Origin: Tsuneonella deserti
Lineage (GTDB): Bacteria > Pseudomonadota > Alphaproteobacteria > Sphingomonadales > Sphingomonadaceae
Direction: 5' to 3'
Length of the DNA: 64,000 bases
NCBI RefSeq assembly: GCF_014644315.1
Contig: NZ_BMKL01000001.1
Location: forward strand, 879,001 to 943,000
Positions 19,543 through 28,576 of this stretch are shown here, piece after piece (position 1 is the first letter of the stretch; every line of letters begins with the position of its first letter). Under the pieces are notes generated by a model. That model worked only from the letters and a program-made list of their open reading frames with translations, was not told the DNA's origin and did no database searches. Made by a program: the position numbers and the translations under genes.

Positions 19543-20568
19543 GTGGGATACCGGGTGGCAGTTGTCGGAGCGACCGGCAACGTCGGACGCGAAATGCTCG
19601 CGGTACTCGCTGAACGCGAATTTCCATGCGACGAGGTAGCTGCTGTGGCCAGCTCGCGCTCGACGGGAATGGAAGTCGAGTTCGGCGATACGGGGCGCAT
19701 GCTCAAGTGCCGCAATCTCGAGCACTTCGATTTTGCGGGCTGGGACATCGCATTGTTTGCAGCTGGCAGCGGCCCGACCGCAGAATACGCGCCCAAGGCG
19801 GCGGCCGCAGGCTGCGTCGTGATCGACAACTCCTCGCTCTATCGCATGGATCCGGACGTTCCGCTCATCGTGCCCGAGGTCAATCCCGACGCAATTGCCG
19901 CTTATTCAAAGCGCAATATCATCGCCAATCCGAACTGCTCGACCGCGCAGATGGTGGTCGCGCTCAAGCCCTTGCACGACGCTGCCGGTATCAAGCGGGT
20001 GGTCGTCTCGACCTACCAGTCGGTCAGCGGCGCCGGCAAGGCGGGCATGGATGAACTGTTCGAGCAGAGCCGCGCGATATTCGTCGGCGACCAGGCAGAG
20101 CCGAAGAAGTTCACCAAGCAGATCGCCTTCAATGTGATCCCCCACATCGACAGCTTCCTCGACGACGGTTCGACGAAGGAAGAGTGGAAGATGGTCGTCG
20201 AGACCAAGAAGATCCTCGATCCGAAGGTCAAAGTGACCGCGACGTGCGTGCGGGTGCCGGTGTTTGTCGGTCATTCCGAAGCCATCAACCTGGAGTTCGA
20301 GCGCGAGATATCGGCCGAGCAGGCCATGGACATCCTGCGCGAGGCGCCCGGAGTCATGCTGGTCGACAAACGGGCGGATGGCGGATACGTCACGCCGATC
20401 GAGTGCGTGGGCGATGCGGCAACGTTCGTGTCGCGTGTGCGGGAGGATCCGACCGTCGAAAACGGCCTCAACATCTGGTGTGTCTCCGACAACCTGCGCA
20501 AGGGCGCGGCTCTCAACGCGGTGCAGATCGCCGAGCTTCTGGGCCGGCGATACCTGCAAAAGGGGTAA
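19543..20568 (+). CDS. asd: Aspartate-semialdehyde dehydrogenase
   Basis: NADPH-dependent reduction of aspartyl phosphate, the branch point for lysine/DAP, threonine and methionine. It has NADP-binding VGATGNVGREML, the active-site cysteine in NPNCSTAQ, and the catalytic histidine region VPVFVGHSEAI. The protein has 341 aa. The start is GTG 19543 with AAGGAG 7 nt upstream. It is followed after 2 nt by a lipoprotein gene. Confidence 0.96.
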   Translation: MGYRVAVVGATGNVGREMLAVLAEREFPCDEVAAVASSRSTGMEVEFGDTGRMLKCRNLEHFDFAGWDIALFAAGSGPTAEYAPKAAAAGCVVIDNSSLYRMDPDVPLIVPEVNPDAIAAYSKRNIIANPNCSTAQMVVALKPLHDAAGIKRVVVSTYQSVSGAGKAGMDELFEQSRAIFVGDQAEPKKFTKQIAFNVIPHIDSFLDDGSTKEEWKMVVETKKILDPKVKVTATCVRVPVFVGHSEAINLEFEREISAEQAMDILREAPGVMLVDKRADGGYVTPIECVGDAATFVSRVREDPTVENGLNIWCVSDNLRKGAALNAVQIAELLGRRYLQKG

Positions 20569-20570
20569 GC

Positions 20571-21182
20571 GTGCGCACGCTCACCGCGATGGCGCTGGTT
20601 CTTCTCGCCGGTTGCGGCACACAGCCCGGCAAGGCCCCTTCCGCTCCGGTCAGCACTGCGGCGACGGCCCCAGTGCCTTCAGAAACAGCTGGGCGCGAAA
20701 TTCGGACAACGCCAAGGCCGGCGAACAAGGCCGTGCTCGACGCGCAAGGCGTCATATTCGATTCGCCGGCTGGCAAGACACGGGAGTTCGTGTTCGGCTC
20801 GCTTCGCACGGAAGTGGACGGGTTGGCCGAGCGTATGTTCGGCCACCCCGACGAACGGTCACGGAACGATGAGTGCGGCGCCGGCCCGATTGAGTTTTCG
20901 CGCTATGGTCCGCTGACCCTTAATTTCCAGGATGGGAAGCTGGTCGGCTGGCTCGCACATGAAGGCGCGCAGGTCGTCACCAGCGACGGCATTCGTCCGG
21001 GGACAAAATTGCGCGATTTGAGAGTGGCCCGCAGCGTCAGGATGATCCCCGATAGCACCCTCGAAGGCGAGTTCGATTACCTGGCCGCCGACGGGCACCC
21101 CATCGGTGGTTTCGTGAAGGGGCAGGGGCGTGACGCGACAGTGGACAGCCTGTACGCAGGAGTTAACTGCTTCTTCCGGTGA
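20571..21182 (+). CDS. Predicted lipoprotein, unknown function
   Basis: A 203-aa product. Its N-terminus MRTLTAMALVLLAGC is a short lipoprotein signal with lipobox LAGC. A Pro/Ala/Thr linker follows to about residue 55. The globular part contains IFDSPAGKTREFVFGS, two cysteines (DECGAG and the C-terminal NCFFR), and GIRPGTKLRDLR. It recalls small periplasmic proteins that sense or bind ligands, but I do not recognise a named family. The GTG start follows the asd stop by 2 nt, so the two are likely co-transcribed. Confidence 0.65.
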   Translation: MRTLTAMALVLLAGCGTQPGKAPSAPVSTAATAPVPSETAGREIRTTPRPANKAVLDAQGVIFDSPAGKTREFVFGSLRTEVDGLAERMFGHPDERSRNDECGAGPIEFSRYGPLTLNFQDGKLVGWLAHEGAQVVTSDGIRPGTKLRDLRVARSVRMIPDSTLEGEFDYLAADGHPIGGFVKGQGRDATVDSLYAGVNCFFR

Positions 21183-21191
21183 GGGTGCGCC

Positions 21192-21836
21192 ATGCTGACC
21201 GCCGACCTGTTCTTCAGCTTCCGCAGCCCGTACAGCTATCTGGCCGTGGGCCGTTATCGCCAACTAGCTGAAACCCATACCGTCGAAATCGCGCTTCGTC
21301 CCGTCTATCCGCTGGCGATCCGCCAGCCCGACTTCTTCGAGCGAAACCACCCCAACTGGCTGCGTTATACCTTCACCGACATGTTCCGGGTGGCCCAGTT
21401 CGAGGGTATCCCGTTCGGCGCTCCTCGGCCCGATCCGATCGTACAGGATATCGCCACCCGGCGAATCGCTGCAGACCAGCCCCATATCTACCGAATTACC
21501 CGCCTCGGACAGGCTGCCTCGCGTAAGGGCAAGGGCCTCGCTTTCGCGTCCGAGGCAGCAGCTTTGATCTGGGGCGGCGCGGAAGGTTGGCACGAAGGGG
21601 AGCACCTGGCTGGCGCTGCCGAGCGAGCGGGGCTGGATCTTGCCGAACTAGAGGCTGAAATCGAAGGCGATCCGGAACGCCTGGACCAGGAAATTGCCGG
21701 CAACCAGGTGGCGCTGGAGGAGGCCGGGCACTGGGGAGTGCCGACCCTCGTGTTCGAAGGCGAGCCCTTCTTCGGGCAGGACCGTATCGCGATCGCCCGC
21801 TGGCGCATGGAGCAGAAAGGGCTAAAAGCCCGATAG
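21192..21836 (+). CDS. DsbA-fold isomerase, 2-hydroxychromene-2-carboxylate isomerase-like
   Basis: A 214-aa thioredoxin-fold protein that opens ADLFFSFRSPYSYLAVG, the glutathione-site motif of the kappa-GST/NahD group, where the serine replaces the DsbA cysteine. The C-terminal part WGVPTLVFEGEPFFGQDRI is the conserved cis-Pro strand and DxxxxGQDR end. NahD isomerises hydroxychromene carboxylate in naphthalene breakdown. No other aromatic-degradation genes are adjacent, so the real substrate is open. Confidence 0.8.
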   Translation: MLTADLFFSFRSPYSYLAVGRYRQLAETHTVEIALRPVYPLAIRQPDFFERNHPNWLRYTFTDMFRVAQFEGIPFGAPRPDPIVQDIATRRIAADQPHIYRITRLGQAASRKGKGLAFASEAAALIWGGAEGWHEGEHLAGAAERAGLDLAELEAEIEGDPERLDQEIAGNQVALEEAGHWGVPTLVFEGEPFFGQDRIAIARWRMEQKGLKAR

Positions 21837-21843
21837 AGACTGG

Positions 21844-23433
21844 CTAATGCTCCATCGGCGGAGGCGCAGAGCCCGCTTGCTGGCGTGACTTGCGCATGAA
21901 GACAGTCAGCGGCACCGCCGCCAGCGCCAGCCACATCATCAGGTAGAAATCATCGATGTAGGCGATCATTGCCGCCTGCCTGTTCACTTCGTTGTCGAGC
22001 ATCCGCATCACCACGTCGGCCGCCGACTGATAGCGATCGATGGTCGCCAGGTCGATCGCGCCTATGCTCGCACTCGTAAGATGACCGCCGATCTCCTCGT
22101 GGCTGCGCTGCAGGTTCGAAGCGAGCAGAATGGTCGTGATGGAGATGCCGACCGATGCTCCAAGAGAGCGCGCGAGGTTCAGCAAGCTCGACCCATCGGT
22201 CCGAAGCCGCGGCGGTAGCGTGGAGAATGCGGTTACGTTGAGAGGGATGAACACCAGGCCCATGCCCAGCCCCTGGATCAGGCCCGCGATTACGAAATGC
22301 CACACATCCGCGGCGAGCGACCAATGGGCCATCTGGTATTGGGAAAAGGCCGTTATGAGAAATCCCGTCCCGACGATGAACCGCGCGTCCGCCCCGCGAC
22401 GCATCATCAGCCCGGACAATTGCATCGACACGAGAACGCCGACGCCGCGCGGCATCAGGACCAGGCCTGTATCGATCACGCTGTATCCGAACAATCGCTG
22501 CAACATCGGCGGCATCAGAGCCATGTTGGCGAACATGACCACCCCGATCGCGACCATGAAACCCAGCGCCAGAGCGAAGTTTCGGTCACCAAAGAGGGCC
22601 TTGTCGAAAAGGGGTTTCGATGCCGTCGCGAGATGGACGACGACGGCCCAAGCGGCGCTCAAGCAGACGAAGGCGTAGACCCAAATTTCGCCCGACTCGA
22701 ACCAGTCGAGCTGATTTCCCCGGTCGAGCATCAGCTGCAAGGATGCGAGCGCCAGCCCGAGCAGCGCAAATCCGAACAGGTCGAACCGCCGGGGGGTCGC
22801 ATCACGGTGGGGGAGCTCGGCCAGGAGTATGGCCAGGGCGAGCATTCCGAAGGGTAGGTTGACATAAAATACCCAGCGCCAGTTGGCGCTTTCGGTCAGC
22901 CATCCACCGAGGATCGGCCCGGCGATGGGCCCGATCATGATGCCCATTCCCCAGATGGCCATCACCTGCGCGTGCCGACTGGGCCGGGAGGTATCGAGCA
23001 TGAAGCTCTGGCTCAGTGGTGGAATGAAGGCCCCGGCAACGCCCTGGAGCGCGCGGAAGATGACCATCTCCTCCAGGTTCTGAGCCATGCCGCACAGCAT
23101 GGATGCAACGATGAAGCCGGCGACGGAGAGGATGAACAGGCGCCGCGCACCGACGCGATCGGCCAGCCATCCGGTGATTGGCATGGCGACGGCACTGGCG
23201 ATGATATAGCTCGTCAGGACCCACGTGACGGTATCCGCCGTGGCACCCAGTGAGCTTTGCATGTGGGGGATCGCGACGTTCGCGATCGTCGTGTCGAGAA
23301 TCTGCAGCAGCGACGCCGCCATGATGCCGACAAGGAGCAGCGGCTGGTTGCGGACCGGAAGCTGGGGGCGGTCTACCGCCGGGGCGACCGGGGGCGCAGC
23401 GTTCCGTCCGGCGGGAGCCGCAGCCGACGCCAT
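21844..23433 (-). CDS. emrB: MFS multidrug exporter, DHA2 family (EmrB/QacA type)
   Basis: A 529-aa inner-membrane transporter with 14 predicted helices. It has motif A GWLADRVGARRLF, motif C-like GPILGGWL, and a start segment DTTIANVAIPHMQ typical of EmrB. It pairs with the EmrA-like adaptor encoded 4 nt upstream, so the two would form an H+-driven pump needing a TolC-like channel. It is convergent with the NahD-like gene, 7 nt apart. Confidence 0.92.
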   Translation of the reverse strand: MASAAAPAGRNAAPPVAPAVDRPQLPVRNQPLLLVGIMAASLLQILDTTIANVAIPHMQSSLGATADTVTWVLTSYIIASAVAMPITGWLADRVGARRLFILSVAGFIVASMLCGMAQNLEEMVIFRALQGVAGAFIPPLSQSFMLDTSRPSRHAQVMAIWGMGIMIGPIAGPILGGWLTESANWRWVFYVNLPFGMLALAILLAELPHRDATPRRFDLFGFALLGLALASLQLMLDRGNQLDWFESGEIWVYAFVCLSAAWAVVVHLATASKPLFDKALFGDRNFALALGFMVAIGVVMFANMALMPPMLQRLFGYSVIDTGLVLMPRGVGVLVSMQLSGLMMRRGADARFIVGTGFLITAFSQYQMAHWSLAADVWHFVIAGLIQGLGMGLVFIPLNVTAFSTLPPRLRTDGSSLLNLARSLGASVGISITTILLASNLQRSHEEIGGHLTSASIGAIDLATIDRYQSAADVVMRMLDNEVNRQAAMIAYIDDFYLMMWLALAAVPLTVFMRKSRQQAGSAPPPMEH

Positions 23434-23437
23434 GGCT

Positions 23438-24520
23438 CTAGTGCTTGCGGCCGTCGGTAAAGACCGTCACGTCCGTCGACAGTCCGGCAATCATCTCGCG
23501 CGGGGGCGCTTCGTCAATTGCGATCCTGACCGGTACTCGCTGCGTGACCTTGACCCAGTTGCCGGTGGCGTTCTGTGCGGGAAGGACCGAAAACTCCGAT
23601 CCGGTCCCCGCGCCGATCGATGCGACATGACCTTTTACGACTATGTCCGGGTAGGCGTCGAATGTCATTTCCGCAGGCTGGCCAACCCGCATGTCGGCCA
23701 AATCAGTCTCCTTGAAATTGGCCTCGACGTAAGTGCTCTTTGTCGCCACCAGGGTAAGGACGGGTACCCCCTGGATGATTTGCTGGCCGCGCTGGAGCCG
23801 GTCTGCTTGCGCGACCCGCCCACTGACCGGCGCCCGCACCTCGGTTCGAGCGAGATTGAGTTCGGCTACGGCTCGCTGGGCGCGGCCCGACGCGACTTGC
23901 GGGTTTTCGCCTGGCACTTGCGCGCCGGTGGCCAGCTTGGCGCTTGCTTCCGCCTGCCGCGCCTCGGCGGCACGCAGACGCTCACGCGCCTCGGCCACCG
24001 CATGCTGCGCCGCCTCAAGATCGGCCTTGGTGGTGAAACCACGGTTCCACAGAGCCTGCTGGCGGTTCAGGGCCGCCTGCGCGAAACCGATGTCCTCCCG
24101 CGCCGCGGAGATGTCAGCCCCGGACAGCGCCGACGAGTTCTGCAGCGCAGTCACGTTCGCTTGAGCCGACGCAATTTGCGCATCAGCCTGCTGGACCTGC
24201 AGCCGGAAAGGCTCAGGATCGATGCGGAACAGGAGATCGCCTTGATTGACGGTCTGGCCGTCCTTCACGGCCACTTCGACAATCTTTCCACCGACTTCCG
24301 AGCTGATGGAAACCTTGTCCTGCTGGACGTACGCATTATCGGTGGAAACCTTGCCTTGCAGGCTTAGCCAGTAGAGCGCCCCGCCAACGACAAGCGCCAG
24401 CGGAAGGGCGATCATCAGCGCGAGTCGTCCAAGCCGGCGCTTGGGCTTCTCGGCCACCGGAAATTCCTCTGTCCTGTCCCCATCGACAGCCGCAGGATGC
24501 ATCGGATCCGCTTCAGCCAT
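23438..24520 (-). CDS. emrA: HlyD/EmrA-family membrane fusion protein
   Basis: A 360-aa periplasmic adaptor. It has a cytosolic tail, one transmembrane segment at about residues 33-52 (LALMIALPLALVVGGALYWL), lipoyl half-motifs (VSISSEVGGKIVEVAVKDGQ; VRAPVSGRVAQ), a central helical hairpin with Ala/Gln-rich repeats, and a beta-barrel ending TVFTDGRKH. It is first in the emrAB pair. No regulator gene is adjacent. Confidence 0.92.
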   Translation of the reverse strand: MAEADPMHPAAVDGDRTEEFPVAEKPKRRLGRLALMIALPLALVVGGALYWLSLQGKVSTDNAYVQQDKVSISSEVGGKIVEVAVKDGQTVNQGDLLFRIDPEPFRLQVQQADAQIASAQANVTALQNSSALSGADISAAREDIGFAQAALNRQQALWNRGFTTKADLEAAQHAVAEARERLRAAEARQAEASAKLATGAQVPGENPQVASGRAQRAVAELNLARTEVRAPVSGRVAQADRLQRGQQIIQGVPVLTLVATKSTYVEANFKETDLADMRVGQPAEMTFDAYPDIVVKGHVASIGAGTGSEFSVLPAQNATGNWVKVTQRVPVRIAIDEAPPREMIAGLSTDVTVFTDGRKH

Positions 24521-24646
24521 GACGGGTCAGGGGGTTCAGGCCGTAAATCATGGTGCGTCTCAAGCCCAGTCAGTTGCTGAATGCAATGGTCCTCAACGCC
24601 TCAAATGCTTTTCGTATTCCGGCGAAGGCCGATTAAGGTCGGCTCG

Positions 24647-25096
24647 ATGAGGCGCATAATCAAGACGGGCGGTTGCCAGTGTCGGCGGATTCGCTACTCC
24701 GCCGCGGTCGATCCCGGCGAGGCATACCTGTGTCATTGTCGCATGTGCCAGCGCGCGACCGGTGGCGTCGCCGCGGCGTTCGTAAGCGTTGCCCAAGCGG
24801 ACGTAGAATGGGAGGGCGAGCCCGATTGGTACGCGAGCTCGCCTATCGCGGATCGGCCATTTTGCTCACGCTGTGGCACTCCGCTCGGTTTCAGGTTCAA
24901 GGAAGGGTCGAACAACATGGATTTAACGGTGGGGAGTTTCGACGACCCGGCCGATTTCGTGCCCAAGCGCCACTTCGGTGCCGAAAGCCTGCACGAGGCA
25001 TGGCTCGATACCAGCGGGTTGCCCCGCATTCGCAGCGATGAATACGACGCGCTCGTGCAGAAGTGGAAGGACGCTGGCTCGCAGCCGCCGGCATGA
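24647..25096 (+). CDS. GFA-family zinc protein (glutathione-dependent formaldehyde-activating-like)
   Basis: A 149-aa product with the zinc-ligand pattern of the GFA fold: GGCQCRRIRY, CHCRMCQR, and FCSRCGTPLGF. Most family members are not proven Gfa enzymes, so the substrate is unknown. I use ATG 24647. A start 66 nt upstream would add residues outside the fold. The stop overlaps the next gene as ATGA. Confidence 0.82.
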   Translation: MRRIIKTGGCQCRRIRYSAAVDPGEAYLCHCRMCQRATGGVAAAFVSVAQADVEWEGEPDWYASSPIADRPFCSRCGTPLGFRFKEGSNNMDLTVGSFDDPADFVPKRHFGAESLHEAWLDTSGLPRIRSDEYDALVQKWKDAGSQPPA

Positions 25097-25845
25097 CTGT
25101 GCGAACGGAAACGATTACCGCGCGCGACGGCGAACGACTTGCGGTTCACAAGTTGGGCGAAGGTCGCGCCGTGGTCCTGCTGCACGGCCTGTTCTCGGAA
25201 GCCAACACCAACTGGATCAGGTTCGGTCACGCCCAGCGCCTGGTGGATGCGGGCTTCGAAGCGATCATGCCTGACCTGCGCGGACACGGTTCCAGCTCGA
25301 AATCGCATTCGCCGGCTGCATATCCGCACGATGTGCTCGTGCGCGATGCTTTCGATGTCGTGTCTGGACTCGGCCTGGCCGATTTCGATCTGGTCGGATT
25401 TTCGCTTGGATCGCGCACTGCTGCCCGCGCGGTAATCGAGGGGCTCCGCCCGCGGCGGCTGGTCCTGTCGGGCATGGGCTTGCAGGGACTGGCCGGCTGG
25501 AGCCGGAGAGCGGCGTTCTTCCTTGATGCGATCGACCGGTTCGACAGCGTCAGGCACGGGGACCCGGCCTTTTTTGCAGTCAGCTTCATGAAAACGCAGA
25601 AGGTGGACCGGGTCGCGGCGCGACTGCTCCTGCAATCGGTGGCCGACACCGATGCGGCCGATCTGGCGAAAATCACCATGCCTTGCCTGGTGCTATGCGG
25701 GGCGCAGGATCGAGACAATGGCGACCCCCAGGCTCTGGTCGACACGCTCCCCGATGCCCGCCTCGTCGAAATACCGGGCACCCACATGAGTTCGGTGACC
25801 GAACCGGCGCTGGGCGAGGAACTGGTCCGCTTCCTCTCGGCTTGA
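25093..25845 (+). CDS. Alpha/beta hydrolase
   Basis: A 250-aa alpha/beta-hydrolase. The oxyanion region is VVLLHGLFSEANTNW, the nucleophile elbow is GFSLGSRTAA (Ser), the acid is in CGAQDRDNGD, and the histidine is in GTHMSSV. The substrate cannot be read from sequence. It is translationally coupled to the GFA gene (4-nt overlap), so the two may act together. Confidence 0.85.
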   Translation: MTVRTETITARDGERLAVHKLGEGRAVVLLHGLFSEANTNWIRFGHAQRLVDAGFEAIMPDLRGHGSSSKSHSPAAYPHDVLVRDAFDVVSGLGLADFDLVGFSLGSRTAARAVIEGLRPRRLVLSGMGLQGLAGWSRRAAFFLDAIDRFDSVRHGDPAFFAVSFMKTQKVDRVAARLLLQSVADTDAADLAKITMPCLVLCGAQDRDNGDPQALVDTLPDARLVEIPGTHMSSVTEPALGEELVRFLSA

Positions 25846-25917
25846 TTAACGCTGGGCACAGGCACTATCGGTATCGGCTGAAACCATAACCAGACGTATA
25901 CCTTGAGGATGCTCCCC

Positions 25918-27783
25918 ATGAGATTTGCTTCCACCGCGCTCGCCGCGCTTGCCGTGGCTCTCGCCGCCCCGTCTTATGCTGAGGACGCGCAGGACGCACA
26001 TTCCGGGCACCAGATGGCGACCGATCAGGCAGCCGCGTTCCCGATGACCGCAGAAGGCGCCGCGCAATTCGTCGCGGCCGCCGAAAAGGACCTGTTCGAT
26101 TACACCGTCCAGTCGAGCCAGGTGAACTGGGTCAACAACACCTACATTACCGAAGATACCGACGCGATGGCTGCTCGGATCAACGCCATCGGCACCGAGA
26201 AGTCGGTGCGGTACGCACTCGATGCGGCAAAGTATGCCGCCCTGCCGGGCCTGTCGCCGGATGTGAAGCGCAAGCTGGACATCCTGCGCAACGGGATAGT
26301 GCTTCCGGCGCCGACCACCCCGGGCGCCGCGACCGAACTCAACGAGATCGCGACCAGCCTCAACAGCCAGTATGGCAAGGGTCAGGGCACGCTCAACGGC
26401 AAACCGATCTCGGGTTCGGACATCGAGGCCGAAATGGGCAACCTCGAACACACACCGGCCGAGTTCGCCGAGATGTGGACCAGCTGGCACGACAACGTCG
26501 GCGCGCCGATGAAGGACGATTACGCCCGCATGGCAGCGATCGCCAACGAAGGCGCAAAGGAACTCGGCTTCACCGATACCGGCGCTATGTGGCGCTCGGG
26601 CTACGACATGACGCCCGAGCAGTTCACGGCCATGACCGAGCGCCTCTGGAACGAGACCAAGCCGCTCTACGAGGCGCTGCACACTTACGTGCGCTGGAAG
26701 CTCAATGAAAAGTACGGCGACGCCGTGCAGCCCAAGACCGGCCCGATCCGTGCGGACCTGCTCGGCAACATGTGGGCGCAGGAGTGGGGCAACATCTACC
26801 CGCTCGTCGCTCCTGAAGGTTCCGGCGATCTTGGCTACGACATCGGCGAACTGCTGAAGGCGAAGGGCAAGGGGCCACTCGACATGGTCAAGTATGGCGA
26901 GGGGTTCTACTCCTCGCTCGGCTTCGCTCCGCTTCCCGAAACGTTCTGGAAGCGCAGCATGTTCGTCAAACCGGCCGACCGCGAAGTCGTCTGCCACGCC
27001 AGCGCATGGGATATCGACAACAAGGACGATATCCGTATCAAGATGTGCACCAAGGTGAATGCGGATGACTTCATCACCATCCACCATGAGTTGGGCCACA
27101 ACTATTATCAGCGGGCCTACAAGGATCAGCCGCTGTTGTATCTCAACGGCGCCAACGACGGCTTCCACGAGGCGATCGGCGACTTCGTCGCCCTCTCGAT
27201 CACGCCGCAGTATCTTGTCGATATCGGCTTGCTGGACAAGGCTGCCGTGCCGAGCGCGGACAAGGACATAGGCTTGCTGCTGCGCCAGGCGATGGACAAG
27301 GTGGCGTTCCTCCCCTTCGGCCTGCTGGTGGACAAGTGGCGTTGGGGCGTGTTCGACGGTTCGATTACCCCGGCGAACTACAACCAGGCCTGGGTCGATC
27401 TGAAGAAGCAGTATCAGGGCATCGTGCCGCCGGGCGACCGTCCGGCCAATGCCTTCGACCCGGGTGCGAAGTATCATATTCCGGGCAACACCCCCTACAC
27501 CCGCTACTTCCTCGCGCGGATCCTGCAGTTCCAGTTCTACAAGGCCGCCTGCGAGATGGCCGGATGGAAGGGCCCGCTTCACCGCTGCAGCTTCTACGGC
27601 GACAAGCAGGTGGGCGAAAAGCTCAACGCGATGCTGGAAATGGGCGCCTCGAAGCCGTGGCCCGATGCACTGAAAGTGTTCACCGGCACTCGCGAAATGA
27701 GTGCGAAGCCGATGCTGGAATATTTCGCGCCGCTCAAGAAGTGGCTCGACCAGCAGAACAAGGGCAAGCCGAAGGGCTGGTAG
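25918..27783 (+). CDS. Secreted M2-family metallopeptidase (peptidyl-dipeptidase A, ACE-like)
   Basis: A 621-aa zinc dipeptidyl-carboxypeptidase homologous to angiotensin-converting enzyme. The signal peptide (RFASTALAALAVALAAPSYA) predicts export. Zinc site HELGH is at residues 390-394 with the third ligand in HEAIGDF about 25 residues on. The family segments WNETKPLYEALHTYVR and MWAQEWGNIYPLV are present. I use ATG 25918, 9 nt after GAGG; TTG 25903 and ATG 25909 are weaker. It likely trims peptides in the periplasm. It is monocistronic. Confidence 0.93.
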   Translation: MRFASTALAALAVALAAPSYAEDAQDAHSGHQMATDQAAAFPMTAEGAAQFVAAAEKDLFDYTVQSSQVNWVNNTYITEDTDAMAARINAIGTEKSVRYALDAAKYAALPGLSPDVKRKLDILRNGIVLPAPTTPGAATELNEIATSLNSQYGKGQGTLNGKPISGSDIEAEMGNLEHTPAEFAEMWTSWHDNVGAPMKDDYARMAAIANEGAKELGFTDTGAMWRSGYDMTPEQFTAMTERLWNETKPLYEALHTYVRWKLNEKYGDAVQPKTGPIRADLLGNMWAQEWGNIYPLVAPEGSGDLGYDIGELLKAKGKGPLDMVKYGEGFYSSLGFAPLPETFWKRSMFVKPADREVVCHASAWDIDNKDDIRIKMCTKVNADDFITIHHELGHNYYQRAYKDQPLLYLNGANDGFHEAIGDFVALSITPQYLVDIGLLDKAAVPSADKDIGLLLRQAMDKVAFLPFGLLVDKWRWGVFDGSITPANYNQAWVDLKKQYQGIVPPGDRPANAFDPGAKYHIPGNTPYTRYFLARILQFQFYKAACEMAGWKGPLHRCSFYGDKQVGEKLNAMLEMGASKPWPDALKVFTGTREMSAKPMLEYFAPLKKWLDQQNKGKPKGW

Positions 27784-27790
27784 GCGATGC

Positions 27791-27820
27791 GCGCGCGACG
27801 CGTTTTCAGGCGTTGCGCGC
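27791..27820. terminator. Hairpin between convergent genes (possible bidirectional terminator)
   Basis: GCGCGCGACGC (27791-27801) pairs with GCGTTGCGCGC (27810-27820) over 11 bp with one wobble and an 8-nt loop. The right arm overlaps the last codons of the convergent SDR gene. There is no clear T-tract after the stem on either strand, so termination is only suggested. Confidence 0.4.
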
Positions 27821-28576
27821 CATCAACCCTCCATCGACCGGGATAATCGCGCCGGTAATGAAGCTTGCTGCAGGAAGCACGAGGCTGAGCGTGATGTGCG
27901 CGACTTCCTCCGGCTCGCCGTAGCGGCGCAACGCGGTGCGGCGATGCGCGAAAGTTTTCTTGGCCTCATCCGGAATGCCGGCGGTCATCGCCGTCCGGAT
28001 GGGGCCGGGGCAGACGCAGTTGACGGTGATGCCTTCCTTGCCGAGATCGACCGCAAGGCCGCGGGTCAAACCGACGACCCCCGATTTCGCGGCGACGTAT
28101 GGCGTATCGCCAGGAGTCGCGCCCAGTCCTTCGGTCGAGGCGATGTTCACGATCCGGGGCGCGTCACTGCGGCGCAGGAAGGGCAGGGCAGCCCGCACCA
28201 TGCGCTGCTGTGCGGTCAGCAGGACGGCGATGGCGCGGCTCCAGGCTTCTTCGTAGTGGTCCGGTTCGTCAAGCGGAGCGAACGCCGAAACGCCGGCGTT
28301 GTTGATCAAGATGTCGATCGCTCCGAGCTCCTCGGCAATTCGCGGGACCGTGACGGCAATGGCCTCGGGATCGCTGACGTCGAGAGCGTAAGGAAAGGCG
28401 TTCGCACCTGCTTCTCCGGCAACCCGCGCGCACGCGTCCGCGTCTAGGTCGGTCACCGCCACTTTCGCGCCTTCCGCGGCGAGGAGCAACGCCGTCGCGC
28501 GGCCCATTCCGCTGGCGGCGCCGGTGACGATGGCGACGCGCCCCGCTACCGAGCGCGAGCGGTTGGGCCGGGTCAC
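27806..28576 (-). CDS. Short-chain dehydrogenase/reductase (classical SDR)
   Basis: A 256-aa SDR with IVTGAASGMGRATAL, DLDAD after beta-2 (NAD preference), NNAGVSAF, catalytic ASTEG...YVAAKSGVV, and CPGPIRTAMT. The C-terminus FITGAIIPVDGG is the usual SDR end. The substrate is unknown. The GTG start at 28574-28576 overlaps the amn stop as GTGA, so it is co-translated with AMP nucleosidase. Confidence 0.88.
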   Translation of the reverse strand: MTRPNRSRSVAGRVAIVTGAASGMGRATALLLAAEGAKVAVTDLDADACARVAGEAGANAFPYALDVSDPEAIAVTVPRIAEELGAIDILINNAGVSAFAPLDEPDHYEEAWSRAIAVLLTAQQRMVRAALPFLRRSDAPRIVNIASTEGLGATPGDTPYVAAKSGVVGLTRGLAVDLGKEGITVNCVCPGPIRTAMTAGIPDEAKKTFAHRRTALRRYGEPEEVAHITLSLVLPAASFITGAIIPVDGGLMARNA